64,000 nt of DNA from Rhodobacter sp. (GCA_020637515.1 JACKKG010000001.1:2386501-2450500), one strand, 5' to 3'; counted from the stretch's first letter, positions 7,890-16,599 are shown. The notes: generated from the letters alone by a model not told the origin. Made by a program: numbers and translations.

Positions 7890-9035
7890 ATGGCCAAACG
7901 GGCAATATTCGAGGACACCGCGGCGCCAGCGGCGCAACCGGCCCCGCGTGGCGCCGGGATCGAGGGGCCTCGGGGCGCGCGCAGGGCGATCCGGGTCTGG
8001 CTGTGGCTTATGTTCGCCATGGTGGTGGCGATGATCGCCGTCGGCGGGCTGACGCGCTTGACGGATTCGGGCCTGTCGATCACCGAATGGCGGCCGATCA
8101 CCGGCGCCCTGCCGCCGATGACCCAGGCCGACTGGCAGGCGGAATTCGATCTCTATCAGCGCATCGACCAGTTCCACCTGCTGAACGCCGGCATGACGCT
8201 GGACCAGTTCAAGGCGATCTACTGGTGGGAGTGGTCGCACCGCCAGTTGGGGCGGGCGATCGGGCTGGTCTGGTTCCTGGGCTACGCCTGGTTCTGGTTG
8301 CGCCGCCAGATCCCCGCGGGCTGGGCGGGGCGGCTGGCGCTGCCGGGCGTGCTGGGGGGCGTTCAGGGGGCCATCGGCTGGTGGATGGTATCCTCGGGCA
8401 TCACGCAGGGCGAGGGCACCGTCGCGGTCGCCAGTTACCGGCTGGCGACGCATCTGGGGCTGGCCTTTGTCATCCTGGGCGTGCTGGCGTGGTATGCGCT
8501 GCTTCTGGGGCGCAGCGAGGCGGCGCTGCTGAAGGCCCGGCGCGGGCGCGAGGGGCGGCTGTTCTCGCTGGCCACCGGATTGATGCATTTCGCCTTTCTC
8601 CAGATCCTGCTGGGGGCGCTGGTGGCCGGTATCGACGCCGGGCGCGGGTATACCGACTGGCCCTGGATGGCGGGCGGGGTCCTGCCTCCGGGCATGTGGG
8701 ACCTGAGCCCGGTGTGGCGGAACCTCTTTGAAAACGACGGCACGGTGCAGTTCATTCACCGCCTGTCGGGCTATCTGCTGGTGATCTTCGGTGTGATCGT
8801 CTGGAACCGGGGCCGGCGCAGCGCCTATGGCGCGACGCGCGCCGCGTTCCACATGGTGCTGGCCGGGCTTGCGGCGCAGGTCACGCTGGGCATCGTCACC
8901 GTGATGCAGGGCGCGCCGGTGTCCCTGGGCATCAGCCATCAGGTGATGGCCGTCATCTTGTGGGTGCTGATCGTGCGCGCCCGCTATCTGGCCCAGTATC
9001 CGCTAGGCGGCACGATCCGGGGGACCGCCGCATGA
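7890..9035 (+). CDS. ctaA: Heme A synthase (COX15/CtaA, type 2)
   Basis: Integral membrane enzyme of 381 residues that oxidises the C8 methyl of heme O to a formyl group, making heme A for aa3-type cytochrome oxidase. Family marks are GGLTRLTDSGLSITEWRP after the first membrane segment, WWEWSHRQLGRAIG with a heme-ligand histidine, ATHLGLAF, and FIHRLSGYLL plus GISHQVMAV near the C-terminus carrying the second pair of histidines. About eight hydrophobic segments are visible. ATG 7890 is preceded by GAGGAGAGG; the longer frame from 7584 runs inside trmJ. The stop overlaps the start of the downstream carboxypeptidase by four bases (ATGA), so the two are translationally coupled. Confidence 0.95.
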   Translation: MAKRAIFEDTAAPAAQPAPRGAGIEGPRGARRAIRVWLWLMFAMVVAMIAVGGLTRLTDSGLSITEWRPITGALPPMTQADWQAEFDLYQRIDQFHLLNAGMTLDQFKAIYWWEWSHRQLGRAIGLVWFLGYAWFWLRRQIPAGWAGRLALPGVLGGVQGAIGWWMVSSGITQGEGTVAVASYRLATHLGLAFVILGVLAWYALLLGRSEAALLKARRGREGRLFSLATGLMHFAFLQILLGALVAGIDAGRGYTDWPWMAGGVLPPGMWDLSPVWRNLFENDGTVQFIHRLSGYLLVIFGVIVWNRGRRSAYGATRAAFHMVLAGLAAQVTLGIVTVMQGAPVSLGISHQVMAVILWVLIVRARYLAQYPLGGTIRGTAA

Positions 9036-10516
9036 CCTTGCAGCACAACAGCGCGTGGACCGCGCTTCTTGCGCATGAGCGCACGAGCTGGGCGCTGGCG
9101 CAGGTCGCCGGTCGGCTGGGCTGGGACCAGGAAACGCTGATGCCGCGCGGTGCCGCCGCCCAGCGGGCCGAGGAACTGGCGGCGATGGAAAGCGTCCTGC
9201 ACGCGCGGCGCACCGATCCGCGGCTGGGGGAATGGCTGGAGGCGGCCGAGGCCCCCGATCCGACCGGCGCGGCGATCTTGCGCCATGCGCGGCGCAGCTA
9301 CGAGCGCAACACCCGCGTGCCGGCGGACCTGGCGGCGGAAATCGCGCGCGTCACCTCGATGGCGCAGGGGATCTGGGCCGAGGCCCGCGCCCAAGACGAT
9401 GTCGCGCATTTCCTGCCGACGCTGGCCCGGGTGATCGCCTTGAGGCGCGAGGAAGCGGCGGCGCTGGCGCAAGGCGGCGATCTCTATGACGCGCTGTTGT
9501 CGGACTATGAGCCGGGCACCTCGGGCGACGAGATCGCGGCGATGTTTGCGCGGATGCGGCTGCGTCTGGTGGCCTTGCGCGAACGCCTGCTGGGCGCCAC
9601 GAGACAGCCCGCGCCCCTGACCGGCCGTTTCGATCCCGAGGGGCAGATGCGGCTCAGCCGCACGCTGGCCGAGGTTTTCGGCTACGATTTCGGCCACGGG
9701 CGGCTGGATCTGGCGGTGCATCCGTTCAGCTCGGGTTCGGGTGCGGATGTGCGGATCACGACGCGGGTGAACCCGGCGGATCCGTTCAACTGTTTCTACT
9801 CGACCGTGCACGAGGTCGGTCATGCCTGCTATGAGCTGGGCATCGATCCGGCCTATCACTACACCCCGCTGGCCGAGGGGGTGTCGATGGGGGTGCACGA
9901 AAGCCAAAGCCGCATCTATGAGAACCAGCTTGGCCGCTCGCGCGCCTTCACCGGCTGGTTGCACGGCCGGATGGAGGCCGAGTTCGGCCCCCTGGGGCTG
10001 GACCCCGAGGGGTTCTACGGCGCCGTGAACCGGGTGCAGCCCGGCTTCATCCGCACCGAGGCCGACGAGGTGCATTACAACCTGCACATCATGATGCGCT
10101 TCGATCTGGAACGCGCGCTGATCGCGGGCGACCTGCAAGCGGCCGATCTGGAATCCGCCTGGAACGCGCGCTTCCAGCACGATTTCGGCGTGGCGGTGGA
10201 CCGCCCGTCGCATGGCCTGTTGCAGGATGTGCATTGGTCGATCGGGCTGTTCGGGTATTTCCCGACCTACAGCCTGGGCAATGTCTATGCCGGTTGCCTG
10301 ATGAAGGCCCTGCGCGCCGACCTGCCCGACATCGACCTGGCCCTGGCCGAGGGGCGGCCCACGGTGGCCACCGCCTGGCTGCACGACAAGGTGCAGCGCC
10401 ACGGCGGGCTTTACGAGCCGCGCGAAACCATCGCGCGGGCCTGCGGCTTTGCGCCGACGGAAGAGCCGCTGCTCGACTACCTCGAAGCCAAATTCGCCGG
10501 GATCTACGATCTCTGA
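9032..10516 (+). CDS. Carboxypeptidase Taq-type metallopeptidase (M32)
   Basis: Zinc carboxypeptidase of 494 residues removing C-terminal residues from peptides in the cytoplasm. The active-site helix contains HEVGH (His260, Glu261, His264), and the third metal ligand is in MGVHESQSR (Glu290). The M32 signature HPFSSGSGADVRITTR (230-245) and the C-terminal GYFPTYSLGN are also present. Length is normal for the family (about 490-510). The start at 9032 overlaps the ctaA stop, and a frame reading back to 8960 lies inside ctaA. A strong hairpin follows the stop. Its role beside heme A synthase is not obvious. Confidence 0.94.
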   Translation: MTLQHNSAWTALLAHERTSWALAQVAGRLGWDQETLMPRGAAAQRAEELAAMESVLHARRTDPRLGEWLEAAEAPDPTGAAILRHARRSYERNTRVPADLAAEIARVTSMAQGIWAEARAQDDVAHFLPTLARVIALRREEAAALAQGGDLYDALLSDYEPGTSGDEIAAMFARMRLRLVALRERLLGATRQPAPLTGRFDPEGQMRLSRTLAEVFGYDFGHGRLDLAVHPFSSGSGADVRITTRVNPADPFNCFYSTVHEVGHACYELGIDPAYHYTPLAEGVSMGVHESQSRIYENQLGRSRAFTGWLHGRMEAEFGPLGLDPEGFYGAVNRVQPGFIRTEADEVHYNLHIMMRFDLERALIAGDLQAADLESAWNARFQHDFGVAVDRPSHGLLQDVHWSIGLFGYFPTYSLGNVYAGCLMKALRADLPDIDLALAEGRPTVATAWLHDKVQRHGGLYEPRETIARACGFAPTEEPLLDYLEAKFAGIYDL

Positions 10517-10518
10517 GG

Positions 10519-10540
10519 GCGGGGGCCGTCAGGCCCCCGC
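10519..10540. terminator. Hairpin between convergent genes
   Basis: Perfect 9-base stem GCGGGGGCC/GGCCCCCGC with loop GTCA, in the 30-base gap between the convergent M32 peptidase and MBL-hydrolase genes. No T run on either side; likely acts in both directions. Confidence 0.6.
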
Positions 10541-10546
10541 AGCGCG

Positions 10547-11380
10547 TTACGGCCGTTCCAGCCGGTAGCCGTCGCCGTCGCGCACGGCGACGTGGAACGC
10601 CGGTCGCAGGTAATGCCCTCCGGTGAACAGCGCGCCGTCGGTCGCCAGTTCGTCGAGCAAACGCTTGCGGGTCGCGCGCGCGGTGTCCATGTCCAGGTCA
10701 AAGGCGATGGCGATGTTCGGGTCCGCCGCCTGCAACACCGGCGCGTGGATGATGTCGCCGCCGTGAATCAGGTGCCCGTCGCCGCTGCTCAGCCGCCAGC
10801 CGCTGTGCCCGGGCGTGTGGCCCGCCAGCGGCATCGCCGTCAGGCCGGGGGCGATCGGGTCCTCGGGTCCGATCAGGCGCAGCCGGTCGCCATAGGCGGC
10901 CAGCACCGCGCGCGCCAGCGCCGCCCAGTCGGGCAGCGGGTCGGGCATCGCGCCGGTCGCGGCTTCGTCGGCCCAGAACGCCTGTTCGGCGCGGGTCACG
11001 ACCAGTTCCGCGTTGGGGAACACCGCCGCGCCCTGGGGCGTGATCATGCCGGCGATGTGATCGGGATGCAGATGCGTGGCAAAGAGCGTGTCCACCTGCA
11101 CGGGGTCCAGGCCGGCCTCGGCCATCGCCTGGGGCAGGAAGCCGCAGGTCGGCCCGAACAGGTCGCGCGGCCCCGCGTCGCACAGCACGGTGCGCCCGGC
11201 CTCGCGGATCAGCACCGCGTTGAAGTTGGTCGCGATACTGGCGGCGTGCTGGCGGCGCATCAGGGCGGCGATGTGGTCGGGCAGGGTGCCCGGGAACAAT
11301 TCGGTGCCGAAATCGATGCCGCCATCGGTCAGGATGGTCACCTCGGCCGCACCGACGGTGCGGGTGGCGATACGGGTCAT
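10547..11380 (-). CDS. MBL-fold metallo-hydrolase
   Basis: Metallo-beta-lactamase-fold hydrolase of 277 residues with the metal motif HLHPDH (103-108), a second metal histidine in AGHTPGHSGW and an aspartate in HGGDIIHAP. The order and spacing match the quorum-quenching-lactonase/AttM-like or general hydrolase branch; the sequence alone does not show a substrate. ATG 11380 is chosen because GGGAGG lies 4-5 bases upstream; nine extra in-frame codons to 11407 lack a ribosome site. It is convergent with the M32 gene and 61 bases downstream of the lysoplasmalogenase gene on the same strand. No signal peptide, so cytoplasmic. Confidence 0.85.
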   Translation of the reverse strand: MTRIATRTVGAAEVTILTDGGIDFGTELFPGTLPDHIAALMRRQHAASIATNFNAVLIREAGRTVLCDAGPRDLFGPTCGFLPQAMAEAGLDPVQVDTLFATHLHPDHIAGMITPQGAAVFPNAELVVTRAEQAFWADEAATGAMPDPLPDWAALARAVLAAYGDRLRLIGPEDPIAPGLTAMPLAGHTPGHSGWRLSSGDGHLIHGGDIIHAPVLQAADPNIAIAFDLDMDTARATRKRLLDELATDGALFTGGHYLRPAFHVAVRDGDGYRLERP

Positions 11381-11441
11381 GCGCGTCCTCCCTTGGGTTG
11401 TGGGCAAAAGCTAGCACGCCGCGCGCCGAGGGCAACCGCGC

Positions 11442-12095
11442 TCAGCAGCAGAGCGCGCCCAGCAGGATCAGCAACTGTCCCCCCCAGTAGAGCGGCCACA
11501 GCACCTGTGCCGCCAGCCGGCGCGCATAGGCGTCCGTGGCGACGAACAGTCCCAGCGCCAGCACCAGGTCCGAGGCCACGAACAGCGTGACCCCCAACTG
11601 GATCATGCCGACGCCGGGACCGTCGGCCATGCCCGCCGCCGTCAACGCCATCGCCCCGATGACCAGCGTATAGCCGCGCACCGGCCAGGCCAGCACGCCC
11701 GCGCGGGGCGCGATCCAGCGCAGCGTCACCCCGCCCAGGACCAGCATCGCCGCCAGCGCCACCCACAGCGTGACCGGCAACGCCCCGGTGTGCGCCCAGC
11801 CGCCCGAGAACCCCCAGGCATAGGCCAGATGCCCCAGCGCAAAGGCCGCCATGCCGGCCAGAAAGGCCGGCGTGCCCGGGCGTGACAGCGCGAAATCGCC
11901 CGCCGCCCCCAGAACCAGCCCGGCGATCGCCCAGTCCGGCGCGCCCGAAAGCCAGCCGGCCAGCGCCAGCAGCGCGGTGGCCAGGGTCTTTGTCACGCTG
12001 GGCATCAGCCCGGTCCGGGACCGCCCGCTGTGCAGCAGTCCATAGGCCAACGCGGCCAGCGTGGCGACGGCCAGGACATAGAGGGCCAGACTCAC
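11442..12095 (-). CDS. Lysoplasmalogenase (YhhN/TMEM86 family)
   Basis: Polytopic membrane protein of 217 residues with about seven or eight hydrophobic segments. The YhhN-family marks are KTLATALLAL in the second segment, LGAAGDFALS and LFVASDLVLAL, holding the two conserved aspartates thought to form the active site. Family members cleave the vinyl-ether bond of lysoplasmalogens; whether this bacterium contains such lipids is unknown, so the name is a family label. The start is GTG 12095, with AGGAG 8 bases upstream. It is divergent from the FAD oxidase gene across 132 bases. Confidence 0.86.
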   Translation of the reverse strand: MSLALYVLAVATLAALAYGLLHSGRSRTGLMPSVTKTLATALLALAGWLSGAPDWAIAGLVLGAAGDFALSRPGTPAFLAGMAAFALGHLAYAWGFSGGWAHTGALPVTLWVALAAMLVLGGVTLRWIAPRAGVLAWPVRGYTLVIGAMALTAAGMADGPGVGMIQLGVTLFVASDLVLALGLFVATDAYARRLAAQVLWPLYWGGQLLILLGALCC

Positions 12096-12227
12096 CCAAG
12101 GCTCCTTTGTTGCGGCGGCAACAGTAGGCCGGTTGCGCCATTATGCAAGGGGCGCTTGCGGCTTGCATCCGGCGCGCGTCAATGCCACCCATCGGCACGG
12201 GCCCCGCCATCGGACGACGGAGGAAAC

Positions 12228-13298
12228 ATGCTGGATTTCGTGATCATTGGCGGCGGTGTCGCCGGCCTCTCGGCGGCGGCGGCGCTGGCGCCCGGTGCCC
12301 GCGTGCTGGTGCTGGAAGCCGAGGAGACGCTGGGCTATCACGCCTCGGGGCGGTCGGCCGCGCTGTACGAGGCCGATTACGGCGCCCCGGCCACGGTGGC
12401 GCTTGCACGCGCCAGCGAGGCCGGGCTCAGGGCGCAGGGGGTGCTGTCGCCGCGCGGCCTGATGCTGGTGGGCAAGGCCGACGAGGCACGGGATTTCGCG
12501 CGTGAGGCCGAGGCGCTGTGCCTGTCCCCGTTGACCCCGGCCGAGGCCATCGCGCGCGTGCCGATCCTGAACCCGGCGACCCTGGCGTTCGCCGCCGCGA
12601 CCGAGACCGCGCAGGATATCGACACCGATCGCCTGATGCAGGGGTATGCCCGGGCGATCCGCGCGGCGGGCGGCGTGATTCGCACCGCTGCGCCGGTGAC
12701 CGCCATCGTGCGCGACGGGAAAGGCTGGCGGGTGACCGCCGGCGGGATCGAGGTCGCCGCCGCGCGGCTGGTCAACGCCGCCGGGGCCTGGGCCGACCGG
12801 ATCGCCGTGATGGCCGGCCTGCCGCCGATCGGCATCCAGCCGCTGCGCCGGTCGATCGCGCAACTGCCCGCACCGCCCGGGCTGGCGGTGATGGGCTGGC
12901 CGATGATCTTTGCCGTGGCCGAACGCTGGTATCTGAAACCGCAGGCCGGCAAGCTGCTGGTCTCGCCCGGCGAGGAAGACCCCGCCGAGCCGCACGATGC
13001 CTGGGCCGACGACATGGTCCTGGCCGAGGGGCTGGCGCGTTACGAAGAGATGGTGACCGCGCCCGTGACGCGGGTCGAAACCTCCTGGGCGGGGCTGCGC
13101 AGCTTTGCCCCCGACCGGGCGCTGGTGCTGGGTCCCGATCCGCTGGTGCCCGAATTCCTGTGGTGCGCGGGACAGGGCGGGCAGGGGTTCCTGTCCGCGC
13201 CCGCCGCGGCCGCGGTGCTGGCGGAAACCGCTGGGGGGCCGCCCTCGGGCCAGCCCGACTCCGTCCTGCGCGCCCTGTCGCCGGCGCGGTTCCGCTGA
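12228..13298 (+). CDS. FAD-dependent amine/D-amino-acid oxidase family protein (DAO fold)
   Basis: 356-residue flavoprotein with the N-terminal FAD motif IIGGGVAGLSAAAAL (6-20), the DAO-family stretch EAEETLGYHASGRSAALYEADYG, and a C-terminal SWAGLRSFAPDRALVLG / GQGGQGFLSAPA segment as in glycine oxidase and D-amino-acid dehydrogenases. It probably oxidises a secondary amine or amino acid. ATG 12228 follows GGAGGAAAC; the open frame back to 12030 has no ribosome site and no FAD motif. Its stop overlaps the start of the DUF938 gene (TGATG), so the two genes form an operon. Substrate not predictable. Confidence 0.85.
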   Translation: MLDFVIIGGGVAGLSAAAALAPGARVLVLEAEETLGYHASGRSAALYEADYGAPATVALARASEAGLRAQGVLSPRGLMLVGKADEARDFAREAEALCLSPLTPAEAIARVPILNPATLAFAAATETAQDIDTDRLMQGYARAIRAAGGVIRTAAPVTAIVRDGKGWRVTAGGIEVAAARLVNAAGAWADRIAVMAGLPPIGIQPLRRSIAQLPAPPGLAVMGWPMIFAVAERWYLKPQAGKLLVSPGEEDPAEPHDAWADDMVLAEGLARYEEMVTAPVTRVETSWAGLRSFAPDRALVLGPDPLVPEFLWCAGQGGQGFLSAPAAAAVLAETAGGPPSGQPDSVLRALSPARFR

Positions 13299-13930
13299 TG
13301 CGCCGCCCCGCCCAACCCGATTCCTGGAGCCGCGCCGAAGGCGACCGCCGCGTGTCCCCCTCGGCCGAACGCAACATCGCGCCGATCGCGCAGGTTCTCG
13401 CGTCGGTGCTGCCACCCTCGGGGCGGGTCCTGGAACTGGCCAGCGGTTCGGGCCAGCACGTCGCCGCCTATGCACGCCGCTGGCCGGGGCTGATCTGGCA
13501 GCCCTCGGACGCGAACGCGGCGAATTTCGCCTCGGTCCGGGCGTGGGGGGCGGGGCTGCCCAACCTGCGCGACCCGGTGCTGCTGGATGCCTGCGCCCCG
13601 GGCTGGGGCCGCGGCGATGCCGACGCGCTGTTGCTTGCCAACCTGTTGCACCTGATTTCCACGCCCGAGGCCCGGACCCTGCTGGACGAGGCCGCCAAAT
13701 CGCTGGTGCCGGGCGGGGTGTTTGCCCTTTATGGTCCGTTCCGCCGCGACGGCCGGCTGGTGACCGAAGGCGACGTGGCCTTTGACGCGCGCCTCAGAGG
13801 CGAGGATCCCGCGATCGGCTACAAGGATATCGCCTGGGTGCAGGACCACCTGGCCGCCGCCGGCCTGCACCGCGTGTCGCTGACCGAGATGCCCGCGGGA
13901 AACCTCATGCTGGTCACGCGCCGCGATTGA
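13298..13930 (+). CDS. DUF938 family SAM-dependent methyltransferase-like protein
   Basis: 210-residue protein with the DUF938 opening SPSAERNIAPIAQVL, a class I methyltransferase motif I VLELASGSGQHVAAYA, the WQPSDANAANFASVRAW motif II region and LLLANLLHLIS. DUF938 proteins look like SAM methyltransferases, but no substrate is established to my knowledge. ATG 13298 shares one base with the TGA of the upstream FAD oxidase gene, so translation is coupled. A candidate FNR box for the next gene overlaps its stop codon. Confidence 0.88.
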   Translation: MRRPAQPDSWSRAEGDRRVSPSAERNIAPIAQVLASVLPPSGRVLELASGSGQHVAAYARRWPGLIWQPSDANAANFASVRAWGAGLPNLRDPVLLDACAPGWGRGDADALLLANLLHLISTPEARTLLDEAAKSLVPGGVFALYGPFRRDGRLVTEGDVAFDARLRGEDPAIGYKDIAWVQDHLAAAGLHRVSLTEMPAGNLMLVTRRD

Positions 13931-13940
13931 CCTGAATCAA
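13927..13940. promoter_or_regulatory. Candidate FNR/FnrL-type binding site
   Basis: TTGACCTGAATCAA fits the FNR-family dyad TTGAY-N4-ATCAA closely. Its centre lies about 66 bases upstream of the ATG of the AhpD-like gene, which suits an activator site. It overlaps the DUF938 stop codon. This would tie the AhpD-like gene to oxygen or nitric-oxide sensing (inference). Confidence 0.55.
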
Positions 13941-13999
13941 GGATTCGGGTTTTCCCCCGTGGCATTCGGGGGACAGCCATATTCGCAAAGGGGAATATC

Positions 14000-14335
14000 A
14001 TGGACGCCAAGGCCGATCTCGCCGCGATCAAGGATCGCTCGCGCGCCCTCATCAAGGCGGTCAACGCGCCGATGAAGGGCTTCGGTCAGCTCAGCGCCGC
14101 GGTCAAGGAACCGGGCGCGTTGAGCACCAAGGAAAAGGAATACATCGCCGTCGGCATTGCCGTGGTGCAGGGCTGCGACGATTGCGTGGCGTTCCACATC
14201 GACGTGCTGATGAAGCTGGGCGCCACGCGCGAGGAATTCGCCGAAGTGCTGGCGATGTGCCTGCAAATGGGCGGCGGCCCGGTCGTGATGAACGCCGGAC
14301 GCGCGCTCGAGGTCTGGGATCAACTGGCGGCCTGA
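14000..14335 (+). CDS. AhpD-like carboxymuconolactone decarboxylase family protein
   Basis: Small all-helical protein of 111 residues carrying the peroxidase-type active-site motif Cys59-x2-Cys62-x3-His66 (CDDCVAFH) with an upstream KEKEYIAVGIAVVQG helix. This is the AhpD branch of the carboxymuconolactone decarboxylase fold, which reduces peroxides through a Cys pair, rather than the decarboxylase branch, which lacks the CxxC. The start is ATG 14000 with AAAGGGG upstream; that ribosome site lies in the loop of a small ATATTC/GAATAT hairpin (13979-13998). A candidate FNR-type box lies upstream. It is convergent with edd, with 9 bases between the ends. Confidence 0.88.
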   Translation: MDAKADLAAIKDRSRALIKAVNAPMKGFGQLSAAVKEPGALSTKEKEYIAVGIAVVQGCDDCVAFHIDVLMKLGATREEFAEVLAMCLQMGGGPVVMNAGRALEVWDQLAA

Positions 14336-14344
14336 AGCGGCGCG

Positions 14345-16150
14345 TCAGAACAGGATCGAGGCCCCCTCGGTCGCGTCGCCCGCGCCCTGACGCAGCCGGG
14401 CGAACAGATCGCGCCCCGTGCCCCAGTCGTTGGCCGACAGATCGGCGGTGACGGGGGCGCGGGCGTCGAACCCTTCGGCCAGCACGTCAAGCCGGCCGTT
14501 CACCGCATCGAGCCGCACCAGGTCGCCGTCGCGCAGCCGCGCGAGCGGGCCACCGGCGGCGGCCTCGGGGGCGACATGGATCGCCGCCGGAACCTTGCCC
14601 GACGCGCCGGACATGCGCCCGTCGGTCACCAGCGCCACCTTCAGCCCGCGGTCCTGCAACACCGACAGCACGGGCGTCAGCGCGTGCAGTTCGGGCATCC
14701 CGTTGGCGCGCGGTCCCTGAAAGCGCACGACGACCACCGTATCCGCGGTGAACGCGCCGGCTTGAAACGCCGCCTTCACCGCTTGCTGATCGCTGAAAAT
14801 GCGCGCGGGCGCTTCGATGACATGACGCTCAGGCGCCACGGCCGAGGTCTTGATGACCCCGGTGCCCAGGTTGCCGCGCAACTGCGTCAACCCGCCGGTC
14901 GGCTGGAAAGGGTCGCGCACCGGGCGTAGAATCCGGTCGTTCAAACTGTCGCGGGGCCCCTCGACCCAGGTCAGCGCGCCGTCGATCAGCCGGGGTTCGC
15001 GCGTGTAGTGGCGCAGGCCCGTGCCGGCGACGGTTTCGACATCCTCATGCAGCAACCCGGCGTCCAGCAGGTCGCCCACCAGGCACGCCAGGCCACCGGC
15101 GGCGTGGAAATGGTTCACGTCGGCCAGCCCGTTCGGATAGACCTTGGCGATCAGCGGCACGGCCTGCGCCACGGCGGCGAAATCCTCGAGGTCAAGCTGT
15201 ATCCCGGCGACCCGCGCCATGGCCGGCAGGTGCAGCACCAGATTGGTCGAACCGCCCGTCGCCATCAACCCGACCAGCCCGTTCACAAAGGCCTTTTCGG
15301 TCAGGATGTGCCCCGCCGGCCGCCAGTCGTCGCCCAGGCGCGTGATCGCCGCCGCGCGGGTCACGGCGGCCTCGGTCAGGGCGTCGCGCAGGCCGGTGCC
15401 CGGGTTTACAAAGGCCGCGCCGGGCAGCATCAGGCCCATGATCTCCAGAAGCATCTGGTTGGTGTTCGCGGTGCCGAAAAAGGTGCAGGTGCCCGGGCCG
15501 TGATAGCTGGCCATCTCGGCCGCCATGAGATCGGCGCGGCTGGCCTGACCCGTGGCATGAGCCTGCCGGACGCGGGCCTTTTCGTCGTTCGGCAGGCCCG
15601 AGGTCATCGGCCCGGCCGGCACGAAGATTGCCGGCACATGGCCGAAACTCGCCGCCGCCATCACCAGACCCGGGACGATCTTGTCGCAAACGCCCAGCCA
15701 CAGCGCGGAATCGAAGCAGTCGTGGCTCATCGCGACCGCCGCCGCCAGCGCGATCGTGTCGCGCGACATCAGCGACAGTTCCATCCCCGCGCGCCCCTGC
15801 GTGACACCGTCGCACATCGCCGGAACCCCTCCCGCCACCTGGGCCGTGGCGCCGGCGGCCCGCGCGGCGCGACGAATCAGGTCGGGGTAGGTTTCGAACG
15901 GCTGATGCGCGCTGAGCATGTCGTTATAGGCCGTGACGATACCGATATTGGGTTGCCGCCCGAGGGCCAGCGCGGCCTGATCCGGGCCCATCGCCGCATA
16001 GGCATGGGCCGCGTTCGAGCAGGACAGATGCGCGCGTGCCGGTCCGGTATCGGCCGCCCGGCGCAACCGCTCCAGATAGGCGGCCCGGCTTTGGCGCGAG
16101 CGGGCCGCGATGCGGTCGGTGACGGCACGAATACGAGGGTCGAGGGGCAT
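14345..16150 (-). CDS. edd: Phosphogluconate dehydratase (Entner-Doudoroff)
   Basis: 601-residue iron-sulfur dehydratase of the IlvD/Edd family that converts 6-phosphogluconate to 2-keto-3-deoxy-6-phosphogluconate. The cluster-binding cysteine regions are visible in GGVPAMCDGVTQG, SHDCFDSALWLGVCDKIVPG and GPGTCTFFGTANTNQM; the last of these, plus the N-terminal PLDPRIRAVTDRI, separates Edd from IlvD. Length matches Edd. The start is ATG 16150. A LacI/GntR-type operator-like sequence lies about 45-56 bases upstream. The usual partners eda, zwf and pgl are not adjacent, so the pathway is split here. Confidence 0.95.
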   Translation of the reverse strand: MPLDPRIRAVTDRIAARSRQSRAAYLERLRRAADTGPARAHLSCSNAAHAYAAMGPDQAALALGRQPNIGIVTAYNDMLSAHQPFETYPDLIRRAARAAGATAQVAGGVPAMCDGVTQGRAGMELSLMSRDTIALAAAVAMSHDCFDSALWLGVCDKIVPGLVMAAASFGHVPAIFVPAGPMTSGLPNDEKARVRQAHATGQASRADLMAAEMASYHGPGTCTFFGTANTNQMLLEIMGLMLPGAAFVNPGTGLRDALTEAAVTRAAAITRLGDDWRPAGHILTEKAFVNGLVGLMATGGSTNLVLHLPAMARVAGIQLDLEDFAAVAQAVPLIAKVYPNGLADVNHFHAAGGLACLVGDLLDAGLLHEDVETVAGTGLRHYTREPRLIDGALTWVEGPRDSLNDRILRPVRDPFQPTGGLTQLRGNLGTGVIKTSAVAPERHVIEAPARIFSDQQAVKAAFQAGAFTADTVVVVRFQGPRANGMPELHALTPVLSVLQDRGLKVALVTDGRMSGASGKVPAAIHVAPEAAAGGPLARLRDGDLVRLDAVNGRLDVLAEGFDARAPVTADLSANDWGTGRDLFARLRQGAGDATEGASILF

Positions 16151-16194
16151 GGCAGGCCTGATCGAAAACGGCGGGGATCGCCGAGGAATAGTTG

Positions 16195-16206
16195 GTTATC
16201 GCTAAC
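16195..16206. promoter_or_regulatory. Operator-like dyad upstream of edd
   Basis: GTTATCGCTAAC is a near-perfect dyad with a central CG, resembling operators of LacI-family regulators such as GntR (consensus core near GTTAGCGCTAAC). It sits 45-56 bases before the edd start codon. Binding protein unknown; no LacI gene is in the window. Confidence 0.4.
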
Positions 16207-16382
16207 GGCGCAAGCGCCGCGCCCCCGGGGCGTTCCCGGACCTGGCAGGGCAGAGCCTTGCAGTCAGCGCAGGGCGGAAATGCTGCGATGGCACTGGTGC
16301 CTTGCTGCAACGCGGCATAATTTCGGCGCATGAGGATCGGCCCCGTCAGGCCGAACGAACCAGAACGACAAGGACGACCGAC

Positions 16383-16541
16383 ATGACCCCGCAAATGACC
16401 ATTCCCTCCAGCATGGACCTGCTGGAAATCGAACGCAACGCCCGCGCGATGCAGGCCCGCATGATGGCCGACGGCGTGCGCGCCGCCTGGCGCTTTGTCG
16501 TTGCGCGGTTCGCCCGTTCGGGCGCGGCCCAGCACGCCTGA
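16383..16541 (+). CDS. Small hypothetical protein, 52 residues
   Basis: Short ORF with MDLLEIERNARAMQARMMAD followed by a basic amphipathic helix ending RFVVARFARSG. It resembles small Rhodobacteraceae proteins with an I-E-x2-A-R motif near the N-terminus and a basic helix at the C-terminus (the RSP_7527-like kind), but I am not certain of that family. AAGGACG lies about 8 bases before ATG 16383, and an ATG at 16395 is possible. It stands alone, in a 519-base interval between edd and rlmI, and is followed by a strong hairpin, which supports a real short transcript. No membrane segment. Function unknown. Confidence 0.55.
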   Translation: MTPQMTIPSSMDLLEIERNARAMQARMMADGVRAAWRFVVARFARSGAAQHA

Positions 16542-16567
16542 CCCGCGCTTTTCCGCGCGCCTGATTG

Positions 16568-16599
16568 CCGCCCCGCCCGGACCCTCCGGTGCGGGGCGG
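16568..16599 (+). terminator. Hairpin after the small ORF
   Basis: CCGCCCCGC/GCGGGGCGG stem, with CCGG/CCGG pairing inside the loop, followed by TGTCGCTTTGG. It separates the 52-residue ORF from rlmI. Confidence 0.55.
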
